From Verrucomicrobiales bacterium (GTDB lineage Bacteria > Verrucomicrobiota > Verrucomicrobiia > Verrucomicrobiales > DEV007), in assembly GCA_029210205.1 (NCBI GenBank), contig JARGOD010000001.1:1-64000 (forward strand): 64,000 bases of DNA, given 5' to 3'. The position numbers and the translations under genes were made by a program. The notes beneath the pieces were generated by a model. It was not told the DNA's origin. It saw only the letters and a program-made list of their open reading frames with translations, and did no database searches. Shown here in pieces: positions 46,649 to 57,226 of the stretch; position 1 is the stretch's first letter, and every line of letters begins with the position of its first letter.

Positions 46649-47512
46649 ATGAAGCGACAGATTTTCATTGGAGCTTTTTGGCTGGTCTCATTCAGCGCTA
46701 TGGCTGAAGACGCCATCAAAATTGCAACGGAGTTCGAGAAACAAAAAATAGAAGCTCTGAGAGCCTATCTCGATGATAATCCAAACGTCGGTGATCGTGA
46801 TACCGCGCTTAAAATTCTCGTTTCTTCTTTTTCTGAACTGGGCGACTACGAGCCGATTCCGGATCTGCTGCTTCAACGCTATGAGTTGATGCCGGAAACT
46901 GAAACTCCCAACCTGCAAATCCTCATTGCGGAGATTTCCCGCCCGCTTATCGAATCCAGCATTTCGTCGGATCAGCGAGACAAAGCCAAGGCCTATATCA
47001 CAAAAGTGAAGTCTGATTTTGCCGACACGGCAGTCGAGTCACAGATCACGAACATACTCGACCAATTGGGCTCAGACCTCTATCTCCCCGGCGTTGGAGA
47101 CAAAATGGAGTTCGCTTTCACAGACCTCAACGGGGAGGATGTCGACCTTGCGGCGATGAAGGAGAAAGTGATCCTAGTCGACTTCTGGGCGACCTGGTGC
47201 GCCCCTTGCATTGCGGCACTTCCAGATTTGCTGTCCGCTCATGATGAATTCCATGAGGAAGGCTTTTCTGTGATCGGCATTTCACTTGATGAAAATCGTG
47301 GAGAGCTGGAGACGTTTCTTGAAGAAAATGAGATACCCTGGCCTCAGTATTTCGATGCACAGGGCGGAGAAAACGAACTCGCACAGCGGTATGGCATTCG
47401 GAAGATTCCGGCCACCTTTCTCGTCGGAAAAGGCGGGGAAATCGTTGCGGCAGATCTCAGTGGCAAAGAATTAGCGACAGCAATCGAGAAAGAACTATCC
47501 CGGGAACCGTGA
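46649..47512 (+). CDS. TlpA/thioredoxin-like periplasmic protein
   Basis: Signal peptide MKRQIFIGAFWLVSFSAMA; VDFWATWCAPCIAALPDL; GIRKIPATFLVGKGGEIV. Confidence 0.88.
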   Translation: MKRQIFIGAFWLVSFSAMAEDAIKIATEFEKQKIEALRAYLDDNPNVGDRDTALKILVSSFSELGDYEPIPDLLLQRYELMPETETPNLQILIAEISRPLIESSISSDQRDKAKAYITKVKSDFADTAVESQITNILDQLGSDLYLPGVGDKMEFAFTDLNGEDVDLAAMKEKVILVDFWATWCAPCIAALPDLLSAHDEFHEEGFSVIGISLDENRGELETFLEENEIPWPQYFDAQGGENELAQRYGIRKIPATFLVGKGGEIVAADLSGKELATAIEKELSREP

Positions 47513-47569
47513 TTTTCAGGGTTTTCCAGTTTCGCTGCCTTCAAATGAAGCGATAATGGCCCGTTTTCT

Positions 47570-48379
47570 ATGAGCCAGCCGAACCGAATTGATCAATGCT
47601 TTGCCAGTCTGCACGCCGAAGGAAAGGCTTCCTTTGTCGCCTACATCTGTGCCGGTGACCCGACGATGGATAAATCACTTGAGGTGATGCATGCTCTTGA
47701 GCGGGCTGGCGTCGATATTATCGAACTTGGAGTTCCCTTCTCAGACCCAATGGCAGATGGGATTGTCAATCAGATGGCGGCCCATCGAGCACTTGAAGCA
47801 GGCGGTAATGTCCCCGGGTTGCTGAAGTTGATAAAGCAATTTCGCGAAACCTCTGAGGTCCCGATCGTGCTCTTCACCTACTTGAACCCGGTTTACACAT
47901 ACGGATTTGAGCGTTTCCACATCGATGCGGCAGCCGCCGGCGCTGATGGCGTTCTCCTTTTAGACCTTCCGCCGGAGGAGGCTTCGAGAAACGCTGAACT
48001 TGTTGAAAGCAACTCGCTGAAGCACATCCGCCTGATTGCGCCGACGACACCTGAATCGCGAATTCCTCAGTTGGCTGCTGCCAGCGAAGGTTTTATCTAT
48101 TATGTGTCTCGCGAAGGCGTCACCGGAGCGCAGCAAAGTCTAGCTGTAGGAATCGAAGAGAATGTTAAATTGATCAAGTCATTCACTGAAGTTCCGGTTG
48201 TGGTAGGATTTGGGATCTCCACACCGGAGCAATCGGCCGAGGTTGCCAAGTTATCTGACGGAGTGGTCGTGGGCAGCGCGATTGTTCGTCAGATTGAAGT
48301 GGCAGGTGCGTCTGAGGACCTCGATGATCGTATCGAGGCGTTCGTCAAACCGCTTGTCGACGGGGCCAAGTCGGTCTAA
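47570..48379 (+). CDS. trpA: Tryptophan synthase alpha chain
   Basis: FVAYICAGDPTMDKSLEVMHALERAGVDIIELGVPFSDPMADG; YVSREGVTGAQ; VVVGFGISTPEQ; DGVVVGSAIV. Confidence 0.97.
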   Translation: MSQPNRIDQCFASLHAEGKASFVAYICAGDPTMDKSLEVMHALERAGVDIIELGVPFSDPMADGIVNQMAAHRALEAGGNVPGLLKLIKQFRETSEVPIVLFTYLNPVYTYGFERFHIDAAAAGADGVLLLDLPPEEASRNAELVESNSLKHIRLIAPTTPESRIPQLAAASEGFIYYVSREGVTGAQQSLAVGIEENVKLIKSFTEVPVVVGFGISTPEQSAEVAKLSDGVVVGSAIVRQIEVAGASEDLDDRIEAFVKPLVDGAKSV

Positions 48380-48408
48380 TTTCAACTGTAATCGAGCCAG
48401 TTTACCTC

Positions 48409-49221
48409 ATGCTAACGTTTTCAAAAATGAACGGTGCCGGCAACGATTTCGTTGTCGTCGATAACCGTGATCAATCGATTAGCTTAACTCGCGAAGAGAT
48501 TGAGAAAGTCTGCCAGCGTCAGCGGGGAATCGGTGCGGATGGCTTTTTGGCCGTTGAGCCGGCTGAAAACGGAGCTGACTACCGCATGCGTTACTACAAT
48601 GCCGATGGTGGTGAGGCGGAAATGTGCGGTAACGGAGCGAGGTGTTTTGCCCGCTACGTGAACAAACTCGAAGGTGATTCCCTCGCGACGACGACATTTG
48701 AAACTATTGCAGGAACGATCAAAGCGGAGTTTTTTGGCGATAACGTTCGGATTCAGCTGAGCGAGCCATTCGATTTAAGCCTTTCGAACTCTCTTGATGT
48801 GGCCGGAGAACCCCTTGATGTCAGCTCGGTCAATACCGGCGTGCCCCATGCCGTTGTTTTTGTCGATGATCTAGAGTCCATTCCAATCAGGGAACTTGGC
48901 TCGTCAATTCGTCACCATCCTCACTTTGCGCCCGCAGGAACCAATGTTAATTTCGTCACCGTTCTTGCAACCGGACACATCGCGATTCGGACTTACGAGC
49001 GCGGTGTCGAAGATGAAACGCTCGCCTGCGGCACAGGGATGGTCGCCTGTGCCATCATTCATCATGAGCTGACTGGTGAGATCGGCCCAATTAAGGTCGA
49101 TGTCGCCGGTGGCGACACCCTTGAAGTGGCATTTGAAAAAGATGCCGATGGGACTTACCAGAATGTAACTCTACTCGGTCCTGCCGACTTTACCTTCGAC
49201 GGCACTCTTAATTTCTTATAA
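48409..49221 (+). CDS. dapF: Diaminopimelate epimerase
   Basis: FSKMNGAGNDFVVVDNR; MCGNGARCFARYV; ERGVEDETLACGTGMVACAI. Confidence 0.97.
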   Translation: MLTFSKMNGAGNDFVVVDNRDQSISLTREEIEKVCQRQRGIGADGFLAVEPAENGADYRMRYYNADGGEAEMCGNGARCFARYVNKLEGDSLATTTFETIAGTIKAEFFGDNVRIQLSEPFDLSLSNSLDVAGEPLDVSSVNTGVPHAVVFVDDLESIPIRELGSSIRHHPHFAPAGTNVNFVTVLATGHIAIRTYERGVEDETLACGTGMVACAIIHHELTGEIGPIKVDVAGGDTLEVAFEKDADGTYQNVTLLGPADFTFDGTLNFL

Positions 49222-49246
49222 TCCAACGCTTTCCCCTTCCGTCCCC

Positions 49247-50128
49247 ATGTTTTCCGGCGCCTACACAGCCCTAGTCACCCCTTTCGTCGAACAGGGAACG
49301 ATCGATACCGAAGCGTTCCGAAAGATCATCGATGAGCAGTTTGATGGTGGTATCAGTGGAGTCGTTCCCGTGGGAACAACCGGTGAGTCGGCTACACTGT
49401 CGACAGAAGAACATCGACGTGTCATTGAACTTGCGGTGAAACAAACCGCAAAGCGTGGATTGGTGATTGCCGGAACTGGTTCAAACTCGACTCGTGAGGC
49501 AGTCGATTTAACTCAGGCGGCCGAGATCGCGGGAGCGGACGCAGCACTCCTCGTGACTCCTTACTACAACAAGCCGTCACAGGAAGGCTTGTTTCAGCAC
49601 TACCGTGCCGTCGCCGAATCCACTGAGCTTCCTTTAATGCTCTACTCGATCCCAGGAAGATGCCATATTCATCTCGAAGTCGATACCGTGGCAAGACTCG
49701 CTGATTGTTGCCCCAATATCAGGGCGATTAAAGAAGCCGGCGGAGTCACCGAGCGGGTACGTCAGCTGAAATCCGGTCTTCCGGACGATTTTGAGATTCT
49801 TTGCGGCGACGATGCTCTGACTCTGGATTTCATGAAGGCAGGTGCAGTTGGCGTTGTCTCAGTCGCCTCGAATCTTATTCCCAGTCCAATTGCCAATCTC
49901 GTTACTGCGATGCTCAATGGGGAACTTGGCGAAGCTGAATCAATCCATGAAAAGTATTCGGGCCTTTTCGCAGATTTTCTCAAGCTCGATACGAACCCTG
50001 TGCCGATCAAGGCGGCGATGGGTCTGGCCGGAAAATGCCTACCCAAACTTCGGCTTCCGATGGTCGAAATGCCCGAGGAAAAGGTTGCTGAATTGAAAGA
50101 GACGCTTTCCTCCCTCGGTCTGATCTAA
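49247..50128 (+). CDS. dapA: 4-hydroxy-tetrahydrodipicolinate synthase
   Basis: GAYTALVTPF; GVVPVGTTGESATLSTEEH; VTPYYNKPSQEGLFQHYRA; IRAIKEAGG. Confidence 0.97.
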   Translation: MFSGAYTALVTPFVEQGTIDTEAFRKIIDEQFDGGISGVVPVGTTGESATLSTEEHRRVIELAVKQTAKRGLVIAGTGSNSTREAVDLTQAAEIAGADAALLVTPYYNKPSQEGLFQHYRAVAESTELPLMLYSIPGRCHIHLEVDTVARLADCCPNIRAIKEAGGVTERVRQLKSGLPDDFEILCGDDALTLDFMKAGAVGVVSVASNLIPSPIANLVTAMLNGELGEAESIHEKYSGLFADFLKLDTNPVPIKAAMGLAGKCLPKLRLPMVEMPEEKVAELKETLSSLGLI

Positions 50129-50171
50129 ATCCGACTTTCTCGCGCTCCTCCACTTTTCTTCCTAATTTGAC

Positions 50172-50912
50172 ATGTTAAATATTCTCGTCACTGGATGCCG
50201 CGGCCGTATGGGCCAGGCTGTTACTGCTGTTGCCAGCGAAGATTCCGAGACTCGCGTTTCTGCAGGGGTTGATCTTGGTGACTCGCTTGAAGACGCCCTC
50301 GCAAAAAGTGACGTCGTCATTGATTTCACCCTTCCTTCTTTCACAAACGAATTGATCGAAGATTCAGTTGAGGCTGGAAAAGCGATCGTCATGGGGACGA
50401 CCGGACACGACGATTCGCAGCTTTCCCTGATCAAAGAAGCATCGAAGACAATCCCGATTGTTCACGCTCCGAACTACTCGGTCGGTGTAAACACCCTGTT
50501 CTGGCTCACCCGGAAAGCGACCGAAGTCCTCGGTAAAGACTTTGATCTCGAGGTGGTAGAGATGCACCACCGGCATAAGAAAGACTCGCCCAGTGGAACT
50601 GCTCGCCGTTTGGCGGAGATTCTCGCTGAGGTTCGCGGTCTTTCGTATGACGATGATTGCAAGCATGGCCGTTTCGGAGATGTTGGTGCGCGTACGACTG
50701 ACGAAATTGGCGTTCACGCGATTCGCGGCGGCGATGTTGTTGGAGACCATACCGTGGTCTATGCAGGAGACGGAGAACGCGTCGAGCTCACGCACAAGGC
50801 GTCAAGCCGCCTCACTTTCGCCATGGGAGCAGTTCGCGCAGCAAAGTGGATTGCATCCCAGAATCTCAAAAACGGGCTCTATGACATGCAGGATGTCCTG
50901 AGCTTAAAATAG
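50172..50912 (+). CDS. dapB: 4-hydroxy-tetrahydrodipicolinate reductase
   Basis: ILVTGCRGRMGQAV; MGTTGHDDSQ; APNYSVGVN; EVVEMHHRHKKDSPSGTA. Confidence 0.97.
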   Translation: MLNILVTGCRGRMGQAVTAVASEDSETRVSAGVDLGDSLEDALAKSDVVIDFTLPSFTNELIEDSVEAGKAIVMGTTGHDDSQLSLIKEASKTIPIVHAPNYSVGVNTLFWLTRKATEVLGKDFDLEVVEMHHRHKKDSPSGTARRLAEILAEVRGLSYDDDCKHGRFGDVGARTTDEIGVHAIRGGDVVGDHTVVYAGDGERVELTHKASSRLTFAMGAVRAAKWIASQNLKNGLYDMQDVLSLK

Positions 50913-50943
50913 GGAGGCCTCCACCCTTCAGCTATCAAGCACG

Positions 50944-51423
50944 ATGTCTTCAGTCGTTCTCAGTATCGGTTCGAATTTGGGGGATCGTGCTCAAAACCTC
51001 CGCGACGCGGTGGTTCGGCTTGAATCAGTTATTCTGCCCGGAAGTCTCCGTGTATCTGGGCTCTACGAAACAGAGCCGGTCGATTGTCCTCCCGATTCAC
51101 CATCATTCCTTAACGCAGTCATTGCCTTCGAAACTGAGCTGGAAGCGGACACACTTCTGAATGAAACACAAAAGATCGAAAGGAATCTTGGTCGCCCGCT
51201 CGAACGGGAGAAAAATGCCCCGAGGCCTGTTGATCTTGATATCCTTTTGTATGACGACCTCAGTATTGCGACCGAGCGCCTAACGATTCCGCATCCGCGC
51301 ATGCTCGATAGAGCGTTTGTCCTCTGCCCTCTGGCAGAAATACGCGGAGAGTTTGCATTGTCGGCGAAAAATTCAGATCAAGAAGGATTACTCCGATTAC
51401 CTGACCCGCTATTTAGCGACTGA
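50944..51423 (+). CDS. folK: 2-amino-4-hydroxy-6-hydroxymethyldihydropteridine pyrophosphokinase
   Basis: VVLSIGSNLGDRAQNLRDAV; LEREKNAPRPVDLDILLYDD; IPHPRMLDRAFVLCPLAEI. Confidence 0.96.
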   Translation: MSSVVLSIGSNLGDRAQNLRDAVVRLESVILPGSLRVSGLYETEPVDCPPDSPSFLNAVIAFETELEADTLLNETQKIERNLGRPLEREKNAPRPVDLDILLYDDLSIATERLTIPHPRMLDRAFVLCPLAEIRGEFALSAKNSDQEGLLRLPDPLFSD

Positions 51424-54400
51424 TGATTGACCCAGCGCCCTAAGAAAGCTGATCATGGCATCCACTTCCGCTTCAGATATTGATCCGACAGAATGAGCAG
51501 GCATGAGCGGTTCTTTAGAGGGTCGGCGCGACTGGATCTCGGCTAGAGATAGTGGAACCATATTACCCGCAATGTCCGCCATGAGAATCGCATCTTTGTC
51601 TTCGGATTTAACCAAGCCTCTCAGTCGCGTTCCATTTTTTAAATCAAAAATTTCGGTCTGATAAGGCCTCGCGACTTCAGTGTCGGGCGATCTAATCGCG
51701 TTTTCGATGGCCTCGTCGGTGGAATTTTTTACCCATTCGATCAGATCCGGACCGATCGAAGAACCCTCTCCGTGAATGTTGTGGCAGTGGTGACACTGAT
51801 TTCGCTTAAACACATCGAATCCGGCCTCATAGTGATCATCCTCGCTCTCAAAAGCAATGGACGAAGCCGTGTCATGCACTCCAATCGCTTCAAGACTGAG
51901 CCCGGCGAGCTGCGACTGTCCCTTGGCAGAGATGTTTAAGTAGCGGCGAAACGAGTCTTCTTGCTGCTTCAAATCTGACCGACTCATCCAACTAGAGATA
52001 AGTGCCTCTTTCGATGTGTGAATCAGCGGCTGTTCAAGCAAATTGCTCGTCTCTCGAAAGCCAGTCTTAAAATCCAGGTCATTCATGAGCAGGGCAAGAG
52101 CGCCAGCCCTTAGATTGGGATCGTGGCTTGACTCATCGACGATGGAATTGAGCCAGCTTTTCGCTGATTCGGGAACTGTGTTTTGCTTCTGCATCAAGGC
52201 TACGGTCGCCGCTTGAAGAGGCATCTGTTGCTCCGATGCAATCGCCAATTCATCGAGTTCACTCACCGGAATTTGATTTTGAAGCATATGATCTAGGAGC
52301 CATGCCGTGTCTACTCTCCGGTCAGTTAATGATGCTCGGAGAAAGCTATCAATCAGCGGGGTTCCCTTCCACGGTTCACCGTCCACGAAGTACAAATCAC
52401 AAAGAGCGGCTAGCCCCTCTCGTCGAAACTCGTGGTCACTGGTTTGTTCCAATCGCAAAACGAGACCCTCCGAAACAGTGGCTTTGGGAACTCTCGAAAG
52501 AACTGAAAGGGCTGCAATACGCATTGCACGGTCCATCCCTTTATCAATCGCACCAAAACAGACCTCCGTAGCCTCACGTTGAACTAACCACTCCGCCGCC
52601 GTCTCTGATAGCGCGTCCTCATCAACAGCGGCGAAACCGAGAACCAGCTCATCCAGCCCCTCGATTACAGAATCTGATCGGGCAATGGCAGCCAGAATTT
52701 CAGTCGTAACTTCAGGATCCTTTGATTTAACAATCTCTCCGAAAATTTGATGATTTTCCGCTTCCTTTCGATCGCCGAGAAGTCGATAGGCTCCGGCCTG
52801 ATGAGACAGTCTGGCCGCATCAACCAGCAGTTCGAAGGTCTTTTCTTCTCTCATCTGACTGAGTAAGGCAAGAGAGGCGAGATACGAAGGAGAGTTCCGA
52901 TCCTGCAGTAAACTCAACGCCTGAGGCCTCCAATCGCGTTTTCTTCGGAGGATTTCGAAAACAGCCTCTTTTCTAACAACATGCGAAGACGAGCTAAGAA
53001 GAGGAAACAATTCAAGATCATTCAGCAAATCAAGAATCACGATCTCTTCTGCAACGTTTACCGTTCTATTTTCCCCAAATTTGAATAGGCCAGTACCCGA
53101 GTCAACATCGATCATCGCAAAGCAGTCGTCGTCACTATGGAATATTGATCGAAGCCCTTCCAACTCGCCTACGAGTAGAGAATTTCCTTCCTCATCGATT
53201 TTGTAAATGAAGTCACCGTTGGACTTGATTTGGAGATGTTCTGCCGGAAGAAGCGGGAACGACTCGAGTGGTCGACCCGGGAAAACACCATATTGAAGGA
53301 ATCGTGATACCTGACCATCCGCCTTTGATCCGGTAACCACCGCAAAGCTCAAATCCCCAAGTGATCTCAATTCCAGAACTGGTTGAAGTGAGGAAACGAA
53401 AAGTTGAAATAAAGAGCCATCTCTCAAAAATCGAACAATACCATTGGCAGGAAGGTTGACTGGTCGTGAGGAGCGGTCTGTTCCCATTATTTCCCCGTCG
53501 GACTCAAATCTCGCATAAATCCAACCGTCGATTGCCAACTGTAAATCAGCAATTCGGACGCTACCGTTCTCGGGATTAAATACTCGCCCGAGCCGGTGCT
53601 TCTCATCCGCCATCCCGTCCCCGCTGGTATCACGAAGCTTAAACAGCTCCAAATCGTCAAGAACATAGAGCCACTCACCGTCCCAGGTAATCGAACTTCC
53701 CTCCCCTAATTCTGAAACGAAAGCGCCATGACGACGGGCCCCTTCTTCGAACTTTGAGATGCGGTAAACATTCCGAGCATCATTTTCGATTTCTGCCAGA
53801 ACGAGAACACTTTGATCAGCGCATTCAACTAACTCGATAGGGGTGATTTCCGGCGGCAGTAACTGCATACCGGGTTCAAGTCCCCAACCAGGATGGAGAC
53901 GCACGAGTGAGGACAAGCCCTCGTAAGCAGTTGGTTTCAGACCGTCGCTGAGAGCGGCTTCCTTCACAAATGCCGCAGGTATTGAGTCTCTTTCCGCATA
54001 GCCCGAAAGCTCACGAATTGCAGGGTGCTCTCCTGGCCGTGTCGCCGGAAAGCTGATACGAATTGATCTGATAGCTTCGTCCGGAAAGTGATAAAGACTG
54101 CGGTCGCCCCCTTCCCTTCCGGCTCCGCCCCTGGCCACTGTATGCCAGTTCAGCAGGTCAAGACTTCCCTCAATATGGTAGGATGGCGGTTGAACATCGT
54201 GCCATTCAATCGCTAGTGCTGAGATTTTCACCGGCTCGTCTAAAGTGACGCTCCACGCAGACGGACCCGGACTACCGGCACGCCAAAACGTCTCGCCGTT
54301 CCCGTCGATCGCATCTTGAGCAAGTCTTCCGTTACTCGGATCTTCACTCATGGCAGTTGCGCTTCCTGCTTCGAAAAGCGATTTCCCCTGATGTAAGAAA

Positions 54401-55239
54401 GATCGGGTTCCCTTTTTACTTCGCAGCTTTGATAAAGAATTTTCCGGGGAAACCTCGACGAAATCTGTTTTCAAGGATTTACCGAGTGCCCAAAGAAGCC
54501 CGCGCGACAACGCATCGAGGTAACTCGGTTCCCGCAACCCTGTATCAGCGTTTCCCAGTGTAGTCGCGAAGACGCGGGCCCCGTTCTCTCCGAACTCATG
54601 AATCCACATCGACGGTTGCAGCTCACTTTCTGTAACGAATGATTCCGCCAAGATTTCAAGATCAGATCCAATCCCTTCGAGCTTATAGAGCTCCTCCCCT
54701 GGAGAAGTCCAGTCGGCCAAACCTTCCGTGATGGGGTGTCCAGACTCAACAAGCCTGACATTTACATTTGCTTCCGGCAAATGCGAGACCGTCTTGAATC
54801 CACAAAACTCCTGCCATCGCCCCTCTTTCGATGGAAAAGAGAAAAGTGAACTGTGAACTATGATTCCCGGGGTGCCTTCTTGATGCGGTTTCAGTATATG
54901 TTCGATGTAATCTGCATCGACGACTCGTCCAAAACAATGATGATGGAGGATGAGGTCAAAGGGCTCCGCCCACTTATCCTGAGCAAGCGATGGAATTTGA
55001 ACATCGCTCCTGCCGGATCCATCGCTGTAGACCGTCCAATCAATCTTGGACTTCACCCTCTCTTGAATTCCCGCCTTGAGCACTTCAACTTGAGCCGCGA
55101 AATCATGGGAGGCGCCTCCAGAAACAATCAAAACACGGATAGCGACAGGTTCTTCCTGCACTTCCTGTGCACGCAACACGGATAGGCACGAGAAAATGCC
55201 TGTGAAAATTCCGAAAAATGCCAATAAACGCTGCTGCAT
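51409..55239 (-). CDS. Large multidomain protein: ThuA-like + F5/8-type C-like + beta-propeller/HEAT + C-terminal c-type cytochrome (PVC-type heme-binding)
   Basis: ThuA-like VLIVSGGASHDF; discoidin-like WSVTLDEPVKISALAIEWHDVQPPSYHIEGSLDLLNWHTVARGG; CxxCH in RNQCHHCHNIHGEGSSIGPDL. Confidence 0.85.
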   Translation of the reverse strand: MQQRLLAFFGIFTGIFSCLSVLRAQEVQEEPVAIRVLIVSGGASHDFAAQVEVLKAGIQERVKSKIDWTVYSDGSGRSDVQIPSLAQDKWAEPFDLILHHHCFGRVVDADYIEHILKPHQEGTPGIIVHSSLFSFPSKEGRWQEFCGFKTVSHLPEANVNVRLVESGHPITEGLADWTSPGEELYKLEGIGSDLEILAESFVTESELQPSMWIHEFGENGARVFATTLGNADTGLREPSYLDALSRGLLWALGKSLKTDFVEVSPENSLSKLRSKKGTRSFLHQGKSLFEAGSATAMSEDPSNGRLAQDAIDGNGETFWRAGSPGPSAWSVTLDEPVKISALAIEWHDVQPPSYHIEGSLDLLNWHTVARGGAGREGGDRSLYHFPDEAIRSIRISFPATRPGEHPAIRELSGYAERDSIPAAFVKEAALSDGLKPTAYEGLSSLVRLHPGWGLEPGMQLLPPEITPIELVECADQSVLVLAEIENDARNVYRISKFEEGARRHGAFVSELGEGSSITWDGEWLYVLDDLELFKLRDTSGDGMADEKHRLGRVFNPENGSVRIADLQLAIDGWIYARFESDGEIMGTDRSSRPVNLPANGIVRFLRDGSLFQLFVSSLQPVLELRSLGDLSFAVVTGSKADGQVSRFLQYGVFPGRPLESFPLLPAEHLQIKSNGDFIYKIDEEGNSLLVGELEGLRSIFHSDDDCFAMIDVDSGTGLFKFGENRTVNVAEEIVILDLLNDLELFPLLSSSSHVVRKEAVFEILRRKRDWRPQALSLLQDRNSPSYLASLALLSQMREEKTFELLVDAARLSHQAGAYRLLGDRKEAENHQIFGEIVKSKDPEVTTEILAAIARSDSVIEGLDELVLGFAAVDEDALSETAAEWLVQREATEVCFGAIDKGMDRAMRIAALSVLSRVPKATVSEGLVLRLEQTSDHEFRREGLAALCDLYFVDGEPWKGTPLIDSFLRASLTDRRVDTAWLLDHMLQNQIPVSELDELAIASEQQMPLQAATVALMQKQNTVPESAKSWLNSIVDESSHDPNLRAGALALLMNDLDFKTGFRETSNLLEQPLIHTSKEALISSWMSRSDLKQQEDSFRRYLNISAKGQSQLAGLSLEAIGVHDTASSIAFESEDDHYEAGFDVFKRNQCHHCHNIHGEGSSIGPDLIEWVKNSTDEAIENAIRSPDTEVARPYQTEIFDLKNGTRLRGLVKSEDKDAILMADIAGNMVPLSLAEIQSRRPSKEPLMPAHSVGSISEAEVDAMISFLRALGQSSVAK

Positions 55240-55308
55240 CGATTGGTTCTAATGAACCGGTTCGACACGCAGATCGCAAGGAAAGAATACCGTCCACCGA
55301 GATTCTCG

Positions 55309-56589
55309 CTAAGCAGGCGTCAATGCCTCTTCGCTGCTTTTGACATGAAAGCCATAAGGAAGTTCGCCCGGCAACTCACAGATCTCGTTGATGCCTTCGA
55401 AAAGCTCATCAAATCCATCAATGAAAATATTACCGACCAGAAGATCAGTGAGAGCAGGACGAAGATGCGGATGGCGTTTCACGAGTTTCCCAAAACTGAA
55501 ATCTTCGTGGTAGAAAGCGTAAACCACTTTTCTCATTCGTTCGATCGCAATGCAGAGGCTCTTTCCGTATTCCTCGAACTGCGAGGCTGAAGTGTCTCCC
55601 TTGCCCAAAGCGGCGTCAATCGCATCCGCGGCAAGTTCTCCCGACTTCAAAGCGAGGAATACTCCAGACGAGAAGACGGGATCAAGAAAGGCGAAGGCAT
55701 CCCCGACCAACAGAACCCCATCTTCGGCACAAAAATTGGACCGATAACTATATTCCCCGGTCACCCAGTATTCACCGACCTGTTTACCAGTTTCGAGGTG
55801 TTCTTTGATCCAGACGTTTTCCTCGATTTCCCTTTCGAAAATTTCGGCGGGATCTCTTGAGTCGCGGTAAAGGTAGTCGCGTTCAGCGACAATTCCTACG
55901 CTCACCTTGTTTCCCCTCATGGGAATATACCAAAACCAGCCTTTATCCGGGACGTAGGCTACTGTCGTCGAGCCGGCATCAAGACCGGGGTCGCGCATTG
56001 CCCCTTCGAAGTAGGTCCAAATCGCGATCTTGTTCAATTTCGGATCGCGATTCCTCCACTTGTTCTTGCTCGCGACAAGGCAGTCGCGACCTGAAGCGTC
56101 GACAACAAGAGGTGCGTGAAACTCCTGACGTGCGCCTGAACTATCTTCGGAGATTACTCCGTTTGCCTTGCCCGACTCATCGCGAGTGAGTTCAAGAACC
56201 TTTTGCTCCTCCAAAATTTCTGCCCCGTTTTCGCGTGCTTTATCGACTAACATCTGATCGAACTCCTGACGCTCAACCTGCCAAGTCACTGCCGAAGCGT
56301 GATCGTCATGCTGAAAGAAATAGAACGGTTTGGAGACCTGGCCGTCTGTCGTCACGAATTGCACACTGTGCTTCTGCTGAAATCCGATCTCGTCCATCTT
56401 TGAAGCAAGGCCCAGTTTATCGAGGGTATGCCAGCAAAAAGGCATCATTGACTCTCCGACATGGTAGCGTGGAAACTTCTCTTTCTCGAGAACGAGAACC
56501 TTTCTCCCTTTTTCGCTTAGGAGTGCTGCCGTCGTTGCACCGGCAGGGCCAGCGCCGATGATAATGAGATCCCAGGAAGAATTTTTCAT
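55309..56589 (-). CDS. FAD-dependent oxidoreductase (geranylgeranyl reductase / flavin halogenase-like)
   Basis: DLIIIGAGPAGATTAALLSEKGRKVLVLEKEKFPRYHVGESMMPF; GVLLVGDAFAFLDPVFSSGVFLALKSG. Confidence 0.85.
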   Translation of the reverse strand: MKNSSWDLIIIGAGPAGATTAALLSEKGRKVLVLEKEKFPRYHVGESMMPFCWHTLDKLGLASKMDEIGFQQKHSVQFVTTDGQVSKPFYFFQHDDHASAVTWQVERQEFDQMLVDKARENGAEILEEQKVLELTRDESGKANGVISEDSSGARQEFHAPLVVDASGRDCLVASKNKWRNRDPKLNKIAIWTYFEGAMRDPGLDAGSTTVAYVPDKGWFWYIPMRGNKVSVGIVAERDYLYRDSRDPAEIFEREIEENVWIKEHLETGKQVGEYWVTGEYSYRSNFCAEDGVLLVGDAFAFLDPVFSSGVFLALKSGELAADAIDAALGKGDTSASQFEEYGKSLCIAIERMRKVVYAFYHEDFSFGKLVKRHPHLRPALTDLLVGNIFIDGFDELFEGINEICELPGELPYGFHVKSSEEALTPA

Positions 56590-56608
56590 GCGCGAAGAGG
56601 ATTGATTG

Positions 56609-57226
56609 TCACGAACGAGTTACGCTTTGAACCCAGTTTTCGGACTCGTTAGATCGAGGTAGAATCTCGACTATATCGGCAAACACCATCCCTTCCGCAT
56701 CGATGAGCTGATTGCATCTGCCATACAATAATTCACCCGGTGATTGCCCCAATGCTTCGGAAATGAGCGGATCTGATGGAACCGAAAAGTAGGCCGTAGG
56801 ACTTCCCCGATGAATAACCGAATGCTCGCCGAGAATCGCCCCAAGCGGTATTTCTCCGGCAACAACAAGCTCCTTCACCGTCGAATCAAGGCCCGCGAGT
56901 TGAATCGCAATCGCCCCGTATTCAACCGGTTTGTCAGACGCTTTCGAATGGAGGCTCACCAGGCGCATCACAAACTCATCAGTCGATTCATGCGCATGAA
57001 CTCTAAGGTAAAGCTTAGAATGATGAAACGCCGCGAGTGTCGGGGTCATATCGTTCTCGTGCACCAGAAGCGAACGGTAAGGATACGGGACCTCGCTCCC
57101 TTCAAGGAAATGAAAATCCGGCAGGTCTACATCCGCCTTCTCATAAAAAAAATGAAGCGGAAGAAGCCGATGAATGGCCTCAGCATAAGCCTGAGAGGCC
57201 TCTGAGCGATCAGGTGTAACGGGCAT
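56609..57226 (-). CDS. Chorismate-lyase-like (UbiC/DUF98-type) protein
   Basis: Pattern KPVEYGAIAIQLAGLDSTVKELVVAGEIPLGAILGEHSVIHRGSPTAYFSV...ELLYGRCNQLIDAEGMVFADIVEILP resembles the lyase core; 17-nt overlap with the upstream gene. Confidence 0.55.
   Translation of the reverse strand: MPVTPDRSEASQAYAEAIHRLLPLHFFYEKADVDLPDFHFLEGSEVPYPYRSLLVHENDMTPTLAAFHHSKLYLRVHAHESTDEFVMRLVSLHSKASDKPVEYGAIAIQLAGLDSTVKELVVAGEIPLGAILGEHSVIHRGSPTAYFSVPSDPLISEALGQSPGELLYGRCNQLIDAEGMVFADIVEILPRSNESENWVQSVTRS

Noticed and set aside
50915-50924. GGAGGCCTCC-type palindrome after dapB
   Set aside because: Too short with no T-tract or leader context; likely chance or weak RNA structure
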